From an uncultured Bacilli bacterium (GTDB lineage: Bacteria > Bacillota_I > Bacilli_A > RF39 > UBA660), in contig CALVQT010000018.1 of NCBI GenBank assembly GCA_944358375.1, forward strand, positions 1 through 13,493: a stretch of DNA of 13,493 bases, read 5' to 3'. Made by a program: the position numbers and the translations under genes. This document shows positions 1-5,419 of this stretch, in pieces. The number at the start of each line of letters is the position of its first letter. The stretch's first letter is position 1. The notes under the pieces were generated by a model, which was not told the origin of the DNA, searched no databases, and was given only the letters and a program-made list of their open reading frames with translations.

Positions 1-227
1 TTTATATCGTAAGAATCGGGTTTCATCTCTTTACCAAATATTTTTATACTTCCACTACTATAATTTAACAACGATAACAGACAATTTATGGTAGTTGTTT
101 TACCGCTTCCATTTGGTCCTAAAAGACCTAGAATTTCTCCTTCATGAACTTCAAAAGACAAATTATCTACTGCTTTAATTTCTTTATATTCTTTAGTTAA
201 ATTATCAACTTTGATAGTATTTATCAT
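1..227 (-). CDS. ABC transporter ATP-binding protein (N-terminal 75 residues, cut by window edge)
   Basis: This is the N-terminal part of an ABC-type ATPase that would energise a membrane exporter from the cytoplasmic side. The visible protein starts [17 protein letters not shown] and carries a complete Walker A motif (GPNGSGKTT, about residues 43-51), followed by a beta-strand region ([11 protein letters not shown]). The [11 protein letters not shown] form and the LLGLL-like strand before it are typical of ABC-2 / drug and lantibiotic-type ATPases. The ATG at 227 has a good AAAGGAG ribosome binding site about 8 bases upstream. Signature, Walker B and H-loop lie outside the window, so the subfamily is not secure. 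An extended -10 box (273-281) just upstream suggests it is transcribed separately from the decayed gene before it. Confidence 0.88.
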   Translation of the reverse strand, partial: MINTIKVDNLTKEYKEIKAVDNLSFEVHEGEILGLLGPNGSGKTTTINCLLSLLNYSSGSIKIFGKEMKPDSYDI

Positions 228-272
228 TTTACACTCCTTTATTTTATTTATGCTATTTCTTTTTCTTTAAAT

Positions 273-281
273 ATTATATCA
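273..281 (-). promoter_or_regulatory. Extended -10 element upstream of the ABC ATPase gene
   Basis: On the minus strand the sequence reads TGATATAAT, a perfect extended -10 (TGnTATAAT), 46 bases before the ATPase start codon. No good -35 is seen, which extended -10 promoters tolerate. It lies just past the stop codon of the decayed membrane gene. Confidence 0.4.
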
Positions 282-283
282 TT

Positions 284-644
284 TTATTTAAAATAAACAT
301 ACCTTTTGCACTTAAATAAATATAAAAAAATTAAAGTTATAACTTTATACATTCTATTTTTTTTAGATAATTGTATGGGAATTAAAACAAATATTCCTAT
401 TGTAATAAAAATTAGTGAAATTAATCTTAAATTTGAAAAAGAAAACATTGTTAAAAATATTATAAGCATTGGTAGTCCTATATACAAATTATCCCATCCT
501 TATCCTATACCTGTTACAATATATATTTCTTTGTGGCATTACTGTTCTGATTGCTTCACTCATATTTTCTCTAATTTCAATTATTGAATCATCACTAAAA
601 ATTAATACCTTGCAAATAAATTTAAGTAAGTTTAGGCTTTCTAC
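284..644 (-). pseudogene. Decayed small membrane-protein gene (frameshift plus in-frame stop)
   Basis: Two protein-like stretches in different frames make up this remnant. The upstream one (about 530-644) reads through FICKVLIFSDDSIIEIREN and MSEAIRTVMPQ, with no start codon. The downstream one (284 to about 527) reads IYIVTGIG, a TAA stop at 500-502, then GWDNLYIGLPML and two hydrophobic segments, ending near KRYVYFK. The frame changes in an AT-dinucleotide run near 521-530. The joined product would be a short membrane protein with two or three helices. The family is not recognised. It lies directly after the 169-residue gene and before the ABC ATPase, so it may once have been the transporter's membrane or accessory partner, but that is inference. 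Confidence 0.5.
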
Positions 645-1153
645 TATTCATTTTTATCTTCTTCAAGACCATCATTATATTTAATGTAATATGATATTGC
701 TACTAATCTTAAAGAAATCCATACAAGTGAATCATATAATTGATTATCTTTAATACTAGAAGAAAGACAATAATTTTTTATATAGGAAAGGTTAATAGGA
801 AGTTCCAGTTTTCTATTATTTTTTCCTAATGCTTTAAATAGTAAATCATTAGCAATATCATCACATTCTGAAACTATATCTGAGTTATCATCATAATATT
901 TAATAAAATAATCTGTTATATCATCAACCTGTTTAAAAACACTTTTTATTTTTTCTTCTGATTTATCTTTTAATTCTACTAGTTGATTATTAATAATTTC
1001 TTCTAAAACCTTTTCTTTTTCATCAGTGTTTAAGTCTTTAATAGTTGAAGTTAATTCATCCAGTGTATATTCTTGAACTTTTATTACTTCACTTAAATTC
1101 AAAGTCATTTTTTTAGTTGTAGTTTGAACATAATCGGCATTATCTATTTTCAT
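644..1153 (-). CDS. Hypothetical 169-residue protein divergent from HTH repressor
   Basis: I do not recognise this protein. It is soluble, acidic and mostly helical by composition. Residues 50-110 are charged (Glu/Lys/Asp-rich, e.g. DEKEKVLEEII and KSEEKIKSVFKQ), and there is a Tyr-rich C-terminal helix (RLVAISYYIKYNDG). It has no signal peptide and no clear membrane segment. The ATG at 1153 has a good GGAGG site about 8-9 bases upstream. It is divergent from the tandem-HTH regulator across a 127-base gap containing an inverted repeat, the usual layout for a repressor and its target. A -10-like TATAAT (1198-1203) sits in that gap. It ends in TAG, the only TAG among the intact genes here. A role in the mobile element is inferred only from context. 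Confidence 0.75.
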   Translation of the reverse strand: MKIDNADYVQTTTKKMTLNLSEVIKVQEYTLDELTSTIKDLNTDEKEKVLEEIINNQLVELKDKSEEKIKSVFKQVDDITDYFIKYYDDNSDIVSECDDIANDLLFKALGKNNRKLELPINLSYIKNYCLSSSIKDNQLYDSLVWISLRLVAISYYIKYNDGLEEDKNE

Positions 1154-1197
1154 TTTTAATTACCTCCATTTAAAAAATCCTAAACTTACTATTAAAT

Positions 1198-1203
1198 ATT
1201 ATA
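1198..1203 (-). promoter_or_regulatory. -10 box (TATAAT) for the 169-residue gene
   Basis: A perfect TATAAT on the minus strand lies about 45 bases before the start codon at 1153. No convincing -35 is present at 16-18 bases, so the promoter may be weak or activator dependent. It is next to the inverted repeat 1213-1240, so a protein bound there would cover the promoter. Confidence 0.35.
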
Positions 1204-1212
1204 CAATATTTC

Positions 1213-1240
1213 TAACCTATTTACCAGACAATTAAGGTTA
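1213..1240. promoter_or_regulatory. Candidate repressor operator (TAACCT-N16-AGGTTA)
   Basis: A perfect 6-bp inverted repeat, TAACCT at 1213-1218 and AGGTTA at 1235-1240, has half-site centres 22 bp apart, about two helical turns. It lies in the divergent gap between the HTH regulator and the 169-residue gene. The position suits autoregulation by a dimeric HTH protein. This is inference from symmetry and position. Confidence 0.35.
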
Positions 1241-1280
1241 AATACAAATTTAATGGGAAAATTATTACTAGGTGATAGTA

Positions 1281-1733
1281 ATGATTGATAATAACTTAAA
1301 ATTTTGTCGTGAAGAAATGGAAATGACACAAGAAGAATTAGGATATATCTTTGGTGTTAGTAGAAAAACTATATCTGGTTGGGAAACATCAAGCAATATA
1401 ATACCATTTGCAAAATTAATAAATTTTTGTAATTTATATAACTATTCATTAGATTTTATTATGGGATTAACACGAAATAATAATAGAAACAATGCAAAGA
1501 TAGAAACTAACAAAAAATTAATCGGAAAAAGGTTAAAAGATTTAAGAGATAGTTTTAATCTTTCCCAAGAAAAGTTTGCTAAAAAATGTGGTCTTTCACA
1601 AACTACATATAGTCATTATGAAACAGGTTTTAACTTAATTACTACTACAAATGCTTATTCAATTTGTAAAACTTATAATGTATCAATAGATTGGCTTGTT
1701 GGTAGAACTAATAATTATAAAATTAATAAATAA
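1281..1733 (+). CDS. Tandem XRE-family HTH transcriptional regulator
   Basis: This is a small DNA-binding protein of 150 residues with two Cro/CI-type helix-turn-helix domains. Domain 1 spans about residues 5-62 (MTQEELGYIFGVSRKTISGW). Domain 2 spans about 80-142 (LSQEKFAKKCGLSQTTYSHY). Both end alike, SLDFIMGLT and SIDWLVGRT, so the protein looks like an internal duplication joined by an Asn-rich linker (residues 64-75). I chose the ATG at 1281 because AGGTGAT (1270-1276) is placed as its ribosome binding site; an in-frame GTG at 1272 would overlap that site. No peptidase or other effector domain is present. It is divergent from the 169-residue gene and probably represses it and itself, as in many mobile elements. 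The gene ends at a strong bidirectional terminator. Confidence 0.9.
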   Translation: MIDNNLKFCREEMEMTQEELGYIFGVSRKTISGWETSSNIIPFAKLINFCNLYNYSLDFIMGLTRNNNRNNAKIETNKKLIGKRLKDLRDSFNLSQEKFAKKCGLSQTTYSHYETGFNLITTTNAYSICKTYNVSIDWLVGRTNNYKINK

Positions 1734-1774
1734 AAAAGTGAGAGTATGCTGATAAAACATATTATCACTTTTAT
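1732..1774. terminator. Bidirectional rho-independent terminator between convergent genes
   Basis: AAAAGTGA (1734-1741) pairs with TCACTTTT (1765-1772). Inner pairing GTATG/CATAT extends the stem around a short loop. T runs follow on both strands. It serves the HTH gene and the convergent 131-residue gene, whose TAA stop (1771-1773) lies inside the stem. Confidence 0.8.
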
Positions 1775-2166
1775 AATACATTTAATGAATAACAATAGTC
1801 ATATACATTTAATTGATTATTAATTTTATTATTTATCTCAAGATTTTCAAAATCAAATTCAAATATATTGAATAGTATTTCTACTGAAAACTTTTGTTTT
1901 TCTAATGTTGATAATTCCATATACTTTGCTGAAATGAATAGTAAATTATTATATTTAGCAAAGTTAGTTATAGTTTTTTTGGAGTTAGGATCAAGTTTTA
2001 ATAATATTTCTTGTAATAATTTAATAAAATTATCAATATTATAGTTTGGTACAAATCCTAAATCTTCAAATAAATGAATTGCTAATCTAACTTTATCAAT
2101 ACCATTTAACTTATCTACCATATTAACTAATGTTATAACATTTTCAGTATTATTACTTAATAACAT
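1771..2166 (-). CDS. Hypothetical 131-residue protein downstream of the relaxase gene
   Basis: I do not recognise this protein. It is predicted soluble, mostly helical and slightly acidic, with Asn-rich and Leu-rich stretches such as IDKVRLAIHLFEDLGFVP, IKLLQEILLKL and LEKQKFSVEILFNIFEF. There is no signal peptide, no membrane segment and no Cys or His cluster. The ATG at 2166 has a good AAAGGAG site (minus strand, 6 bases upstream). It follows the MobV relaxase in the same direction after a 172-base gap filled with interlocking inverted repeats, so its expression may depend on RNA folding or a protein bound there. A role in mobilization or copy control of the element is possible but is only a guess from position. 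Confidence 0.72.
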   Translation of the reverse strand: MLLSNNTENVITLVNMVDKLNGIDKVRLAIHLFEDLGFVPNYNIDNFIKLLQEILLKLDPNSKKTITNFAKYNNLLFISAKYMELSTLEKQKFSVEILFNIFEFDFENLEINNKINNQLNVYDYCYSLNVL

Positions 2167-2193
2167 AATATTCTCCTTTCTCCTTTGCTATTT

Positions 2194-2286
2194 TAGGCAA
2201 TTATTTTAAAGTACAGATAAGAGATTAAGCCTTACTTTAAAACTCCAATATAGGCAATTTAATAGGGTTAAATCTCGTTTTTCTGT
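2194..2286. repeat. Interlocking inverted repeats with a flanking direct repeat
   Basis: Three structures overlap here. TAGGCAATT occurs twice as a direct repeat (2194-2202 and 2251-2259). A perfect 10-bp inverted repeat is formed by TTTTAAAGTA (2204-2213) and TACTTTAAAA (2233-2242). A longer imperfect one is formed by GAGATTAAGCC (2221-2231) and GGGTTAAATCTC (2265-2276), extended outward by ACAG (2213-2216) and CTGT (2283-2286). The left arm of the long repeat lies in the loop of the short one, so the two hairpins exclude each other or form a pseudoknot. The region is downstream of the relaxase gene and is the leader of the 131-residue gene. It could be an attenuator, an origin or a protein-binding site. 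Confidence 0.55.
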
Positions 2287-2338
2287 ATTTATATTTATCA
2301 CTCCAACAATTAAAAAAATCAATACTATTTTTATCTTT

Positions 2339-3634
2339 TTATCTACTTAAATCAAAATCATCAGATTTATCATAATTTCTATCAAACTCATCTATATCTT
2401 TAACTCTTGTTTTTAAATAATCTGGTGCCTCTACATATTCAAATAACTCATCTTGTTTAGTTGTTCCTCTTGATATTTTAATTACATCATTCATATCAAA
2501 ATCATTATTATCATAATAATCTTTAACTTCAATAGTTGTTTCATCTTTCGTCTTTTCATTACCAAATTGTAATATTTTTCTAAAAAATTTCTTAATTGCT
2601 TCTAATATTGCTTCAATATAGTTTCTTAATTTGTTATTTTCTTCAGTCAAGTTTTGATTTCTAGTAGTAAGAGATTTAACTTCTTTTTTTAGGTTTGTAT
2701 TTTCTTTTTCTAGTATTTGATGGCTTTTAGTAAATGTTTTTACTTCATTAAATAATTGTTCTATTTTAGGTTGAAATTCTAATACTTTTTTAGTTTCTTT
2801 AATAACATTATTCATAGATTCAAAGGTTTCATTTTTAACCTTAATATATTCATTACCAAAAATAGTATTTTTACTAGATTTCATTTTATCATTTAAATCA
2901 CTTATGGCTTGTTCTAAATTTTTATTAATAGTTTCCACCTTATTTTCATAATATTTAGTTGTTTTCTTTAATTCCTTTGTTTTTAAATGTTCTCTATTAC
3001 TTCCTTTAATACCTCTTTCTAAATCAAATCCTTTTTCAGTTAATCGTTTGTGATATTTATCTTGTAATTGTGATAAGTGTATTTTATCTTTTATAAATTG
3101 TTTTTTTGATATTGTCCATCTTTCAGTATTAGTCCTTTTATCTATTTTTTTAATAAGTGGTACTACTACACAATGAATATGTGGTGATTTTTCATCTAAA
3201 TGAATAGTTGCGTGAAGTATTTGTTCTTTCTTATAACCTAAATCATTATAAACAAAATCCATACAAGTATTTGCCCACTCCATTAAATCATCATTATTCA
3301 TATTTTCAAAAAATTTTGGTGAAGCAGTAAATAATAATTCATCTGCTACACAATTTCTTGATTGATTAAGCATTTGGGTATAACTTCTTTGTCTTTCTTT
3401 TCTTTCAGTTTTTTGTTTTTCATTATGTTGTTTTTCATACTCTTTTGTTATCTCTTTAAATCTTTTAACATATTTATAATTTAATGGTACTAATTCTAAA
3501 TTTTTATAGCTATCTTCAATCCTTATATCAGGATTAGAATTGTATGCTTTCTTTTCTCTTTGATTATGAGAACCAATTTGTGCTAAATCGTGTGTAGTCA
3601 TAATAGGTTCACTTCTAAATATTGCATAATTCAT
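2339..3634 (-). CDS. mob: MobV-family relaxase (Mob/Pre plasmid mobilization protein)
   Basis: This 431-residue conjugative relaxase would nick the element at oriT, stay covalently attached to the 5' end and lead the strand into a recipient through another element's secretion channel. The N-terminal domain matches MobV/Pre: NYAIFR near the start, HNQR at 23-26 (His23 aligns by eye with the nucleophile His22 of MobM of pMV158), and the metal-binding motif HLDEKSPHIH at 145-154. FDLERGIKGSNREHLKTK (203-220) is the family's conserved segment after the catalytic core. Residues 225-345 are Glu/Lys/Asn-rich and heptad-like, a coiled-coil region typical of MobV C-termini. The tail (360-431) is acidic. 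The ATG at 3634 has AGGAG 9 bases upstream. No coupling protein or secretion genes are present, so it would be mobilizable rather than self-transmissible. Confidence 0.96.
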   Translation of the reverse strand: MNYAIFRSEPIMTTHDLAQIGSHNQREKKAYNSNPDIRIEDSYKNLELVPLNYKYVKRFKEITKEYEKQHNEKQKTERKERQRSYTQMLNQSRNCVADELLFTASPKFFENMNNDDLMEWANTCMDFVYNDLGYKKEQILHATIHLDEKSPHIHCVVVPLIKKIDKRTNTERWTISKKQFIKDKIHLSQLQDKYHKRLTEKGFDLERGIKGSNREHLKTKELKKTTKYYENKVETINKNLEQAISDLNDKMKSSKNTIFGNEYIKVKNETFESMNNVIKETKKVLEFQPKIEQLFNEVKTFTKSHQILEKENTNLKKEVKSLTTRNQNLTEENNKLRNYIEAILEAIKKFFRKILQFGNEKTKDETTIEVKDYYDNNDFDMNDVIKISRGTTKQDELFEYVEAPDYLKTRVKDIDEFDRNYDKSDDFDLSR

Positions 3635-3659
3635 TATATCAATCTCCTCTCTTTTTTAG

Positions 3660-3692
3660 CAAAATAAAAAGAATATGCATTCAACATATTCT
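3660..3692 (-). terminator. Hairpin with T tail after the truncated lipoprotein gene (or attenuator before mob)
   Basis: On the minus strand, AGAATATG (3685-3692) pairs with CATATTCT (3670-3677) across a 7-base loop and is followed by TTTTTATTTT (3660-3669). This fits rho-independent termination of the lipoprotein transcript 50 bases downstream of its stop. Because it lies just before the relaxase gene it could also attenuate mob. The same hairpin is part of the oriT candidate. Confidence 0.55.
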
Positions 3693-3710
3693 AGTGTTTA
3701 TAAGATACTA
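3670..3710 (+). other. Candidate MobV origin of transfer (oriT)
   Basis: A perfect 8-bp hairpin (AGAATATG / CATATTCT, 3670-3692) is directly followed by TAGTGTTTATAAGATACTA (3692-3710), itself a partial palindrome. From general knowledge, the pMV158 oriT has a short hairpin followed by ATAGTGTG/TTATAC with the nick after GTGTG. The order here, hairpin then TAGTGT then TTATA, is the same, and the site is 36-76 bases upstream of the relaxase start, where MobV oriTs usually lie. One G of the GTGTG is missing, and the strand relative to mob was not verified, so the call is tentative. Confidence 0.4.
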
Positions 3711-3741
3711 ATTAAATTGATATAACCTCAAACTTATTCAT

Positions 3742-4044
3742 TTATAAAAGTTGTGTACTTTTGTGTGTCATAACATAGACACCATCTTCATTTTTTAATA
3801 TTATTTGTTCATAATCAGTGTCTTTATTTACTAATGAAGCCTTATAATAATCTCCTTCCAAATAACTAACACTAACACTATACTTATATAACTCTTCATT
3901 ACTAGTTATTTCCATTTCACCCTTCATGACATAATGATCAGCATTTTCGATATTATTTTTAAACTTAGAAATTACATCTTTTGAATCCATCTTATTACAT
4001 CCAAATAATAATAGACATGATATAAATAATAAAAATTTTTTTAT
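3742..4044 (-). CDS. Truncated LolA/GerS-like lipoprotein, probably decaying
   Basis: This would be an extracytoplasmic lipoprotein. From an ATA codon at 4042-4044 the frame reads KKFLLFISCLLLFGC, a short signal peptide with a lipobox ending LFGC (Cys16), then a helical segment and beta-strand repeats (YVMKGEMEITSN, YSVSVSYLEGDYYKASLVN, EQIILKNEDGVYVMT). This pattern resembles the N-terminal half of Gram-positive LolA/GerS-like lipoproteins, which normally continue for roughly another 100 residues. Here the frame ends after MTHKSTQLL, so the C-terminal half is missing. AAGGAGG (4052-4058) is 7 bases from the ATA, with an in-frame TAA just before it and no ATG, GTG or TTG between. The only ATG (3990) follows the lipobox and would give an 82-residue protein with no signal. 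It is either a start-lost, truncated pseudogene or an AUA-initiated gene. Confidence 0.6.
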   Translation of the reverse strand: MKKFLLFISCLLLFGCNKMDSKDVISKFKNNIENADHYVMKGEMEITSNEELYKYSVSVSYLEGDYYKASLVNKDTDYEQIILKNEDGVYVMTHKSTQLL

Positions 4045-4071
4045 ACTAATTCCTCCTTATAATAAATTATA

Positions 4072-4100
4072 TTGTTTAATAATTTTTATATGATTATAAG
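4072..4100 (+). promoter_or_regulatory. Promoter of the DUF378 gene
   Basis: TTGTTT (4072-4077) and TATAAG (4095-4100) are separated by 17 bases and lie about 70 bases before the DUF378 start codon. This gives 4/6 and 5/6 consensus matches. In such AT-rich DNA chance matches are common. Confidence 0.38.
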
Positions 4101-4168
4101 AAAATAATAATTTTTATGAATAATTTAATATTAATCGCACAAAATAGTAATAAGCAAGGAGGAAATGT

Positions 4169-4381
4169 ATGAATACATTATACAAAGTTGCATTAACATT
4201 CATAATAATTGGAGCATTAAATTGGGGCATGGTTGGAATATTTAATGTCAATCTAGTTACCTTATTGTTTGGAGAGGAATCTTTCCTTACAAATTTAATA
4301 TATGCACTAATTGGTATATGTGGACTAATCAGTATTGGATTATTATTAAAACCATTTGATGTTGTTCATGATGATAAATAA
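4169..4381 (+). CDS. DUF378 family small membrane protein (YuzA-like)
   Basis: This is a 70-residue integral membrane protein with two helices, about residues 5-27 and 41-61. The family pattern is clear: an N-terminal KVALTFIIIGALNWGMVGIF segment with the NWG motif, then LVTLLFG, then YALIGICGL. The function of DUF378 proteins is unknown. Length and sequence are normal for the family. AAGGAGG (4156-4162) is 6 bases before the ATG at 4169. An earlier ATG at 4165 is in another frame. It is a single-gene transcript on the plus strand, divergent from the truncated lipoprotein gene and ending at a bidirectional terminator shared with the queH-like gene. Confidence 0.92.
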   Translation: MNTLYKVALTFIIIGALNWGMVGIFNVNLVTLLFGEESFLTNLIYALIGICGLISIGLLLKPFDVVHDDK

Positions 4382-4412
4382 AAGGAAACATTAATTAATG
4401 CTTCCTTTTATT
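4380..4412. terminator. Bidirectional terminator between DUF378 and queH-like genes
   Basis: AAAAGGAA (4380-4387) pairs with TTCCTTTT (4402-4409), enclosing the palindrome CATTAATTAATG (4389-4400). T-rich sequence follows on both strands. The stop codon of the queH-like gene (4395-4397) lies in the apical part of the hairpin, so its last codons KRKH form the stem. Confidence 0.8.
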
Positions 4413-5366
4413 TGATTTTAATTTTTTTGAATAATAAATTAAATTAGCACTTTCTTTGTTTTCATATTTATCAAAACCATTTTTAATAAAATATACTATT
4501 TTATCTTTAGTTGTTCCCACTAATAATTTACTATATTTTTGTTTATAATTATCATATAAATATTTAATCATTTTTGTGCCATACCCATTAAATCTATATT
4601 CTTCCTTAGTAAATATACTTTTTATTTCAATTGTATACTCATCAACTTTAGTCACTAATGAAATACACGCATCTTGTTCTTTATACTTTAAAATAAATAA
4701 ATCTCCATCTTTTAAATATTCTTTATTTTCATCAATTATAAAATCTATATATTGTTCTTTATTTGTTTTCACTTTTTTTATAATAACACTTTTTTTAACA
4801 GGTAAAAATTTTATATTATTCAAGAATTTATTATTATCATTTAATATAAATGATTCTTGTTCGCTAAATATACAGCCACAATATTTTTGCATATATAGCC
4901 CTGTTTGGTGGTACATTTCTTTTCCAATATAATAATAAGGCCTAAAATCTATATATTTAAACTTTATATCATACTTTTTACTTAAATTTTCACATATATT
5001 TTTAAGTAAATCATGTTTTTGATAAGGACTTATAAATAAAGTTGATGTAAAAGAATCATATCCATTTTCTTTGGCATATTTAACTACATTTTCCATTCTT
5101 GAATAATAACAATATCCACATCTATTATTAACATTATTAACCACATTTTGAACAAACTCTACAAGTCCATATGTATCATTATAAATAACATTTAAATTTA
5201 TCATTTTAGAATATTCTTTTAAAGATTCTAATCTTTTTTGGTATTCATTATATGGATGAATATTTGGATTATACCAATACCCAGTAATATTTATATTACT
5301 ATCTTTTAACACTTTTACGCATGCAGCACTACATGGACCACAACATATATGCAATAATAAATTCAT
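4395..5366 (-). CDS. queH: QueH-type epoxyqueuosine reductase fused to a GNAT acetyltransferase-like domain
   Basis: The N-terminal domain (about 1-180) is QueH (DUF208), the iron-sulfur enzyme that reduces epoxyqueuosine to queuosine in the wobble position of tRNA. Its cysteines are all present: HICCGPC at 6-12 (Cys8, Cys9, Cys12), Cys83 and Cys86 (RCGYC), and Cys163/Cys165 (KYCGC). The segments YWYNPNIHPYNEY and FRPYYYIGKEMYHQTGLY are typical of the family. The C-terminal domain (about 190-315) looks like a GNAT N-acetyltransferase: beta strands, then RFNGYG (258-263) as the acetyl-CoA pyrophosphate loop (R/QxxGxG), and FIKNGFDKYE near the end. QueH alone is usually near 180-220 residues; this protein is 323. 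I chose the ATG at 5366, preceded by GGTGG; an upstream in-frame TTG (5378) has no site. It is a monocistronic gene after rplA's terminator. Confidence 0.88.
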   Translation of the reverse strand: MNLLLHICCGPCSAACVKVLKDSNINITGYWYNPNIHPYNEYQKRLESLKEYSKMINLNVIYNDTYGLVEFVQNVVNNVNNRCGYCYYSRMENVVKYAKENGYDSFTSTLFISPYQKHDLLKNICENLSKKYDIKFKYIDFRPYYYIGKEMYHQTGLYMQKYCGCIFSEQESFILNDNNKFLNNIKFLPVKKSVIIKKVKTNKEQYIDFIIDENKEYLKDGDLFILKYKEQDACISLVTKVDEYTIEIKSIFTKEEYRFNGYGTKMIKYLYDNYKQKYSKLLVGTTKDKIVYFIKNGFDKYENKESANLIYYSKKLKSNKRKH

Positions 5367-5392
5367 TTTTACCACCAAATAAATTATAAATT

Positions 5393-5418
5393 AAAAAACT
5401 TGATTTCTCAAGTTTTTC
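5393..5418 (-). terminator. Terminator of the rplK-rplA operon
   Basis: AAAAACTTGA (5394-5403) and TCAAGTTTTT (5408-5417) form a perfect 10-bp stem with a 4-base loop, two bases after the rplA stop codon, followed on the minus strand by T-rich sequence. Confidence 0.88.
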
Positions 5419-5419
5419 A

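Larger units (their letters stand above)
644..3765. mobile_element. Probable mobilizable element remnant (right part)
   Basis: The block holds a MobV relaxase, a candidate oriT, a tandem-HTH repressor with a divergent partner, and two unrecognised proteins. This is a gene set typical of small mobilizable plasmids or integrated mobilizable elements. The right limit is placed near 3745-3765 because the neighbouring lipoprotein reading frame departs from its expected family sequence there and a 6-bp inverted repeat (AAAAGT at 3746-3751, ACTTTT at 3757-3762) lies at that point. The left limit is unknown: the decayed gene and ABC ATPase (1-644) may belong to it. No integrase, transposase or replication protein is in view. 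Confidence 0.4.

Noticed and set aside
306..684. Two short plus-strand open frames over the decayed gene
   Set aside because: No ribosome binding sites, low-complexity AT-driven translation, and the minus strand gives more protein-like sequence.
4576..4932. Plus-strand open frame inside the QueH-GNAT gene
   Set aside because: It is antisense to a well-supported protein and has no start signal.
5364..5378. TTG at 5378 as start of the QueH-like protein (four extra residues)
   Set aside because: There is no ribosome binding site for the TTG, and the ATG at 5366 gives the usual QueH start just before HICCGPC.
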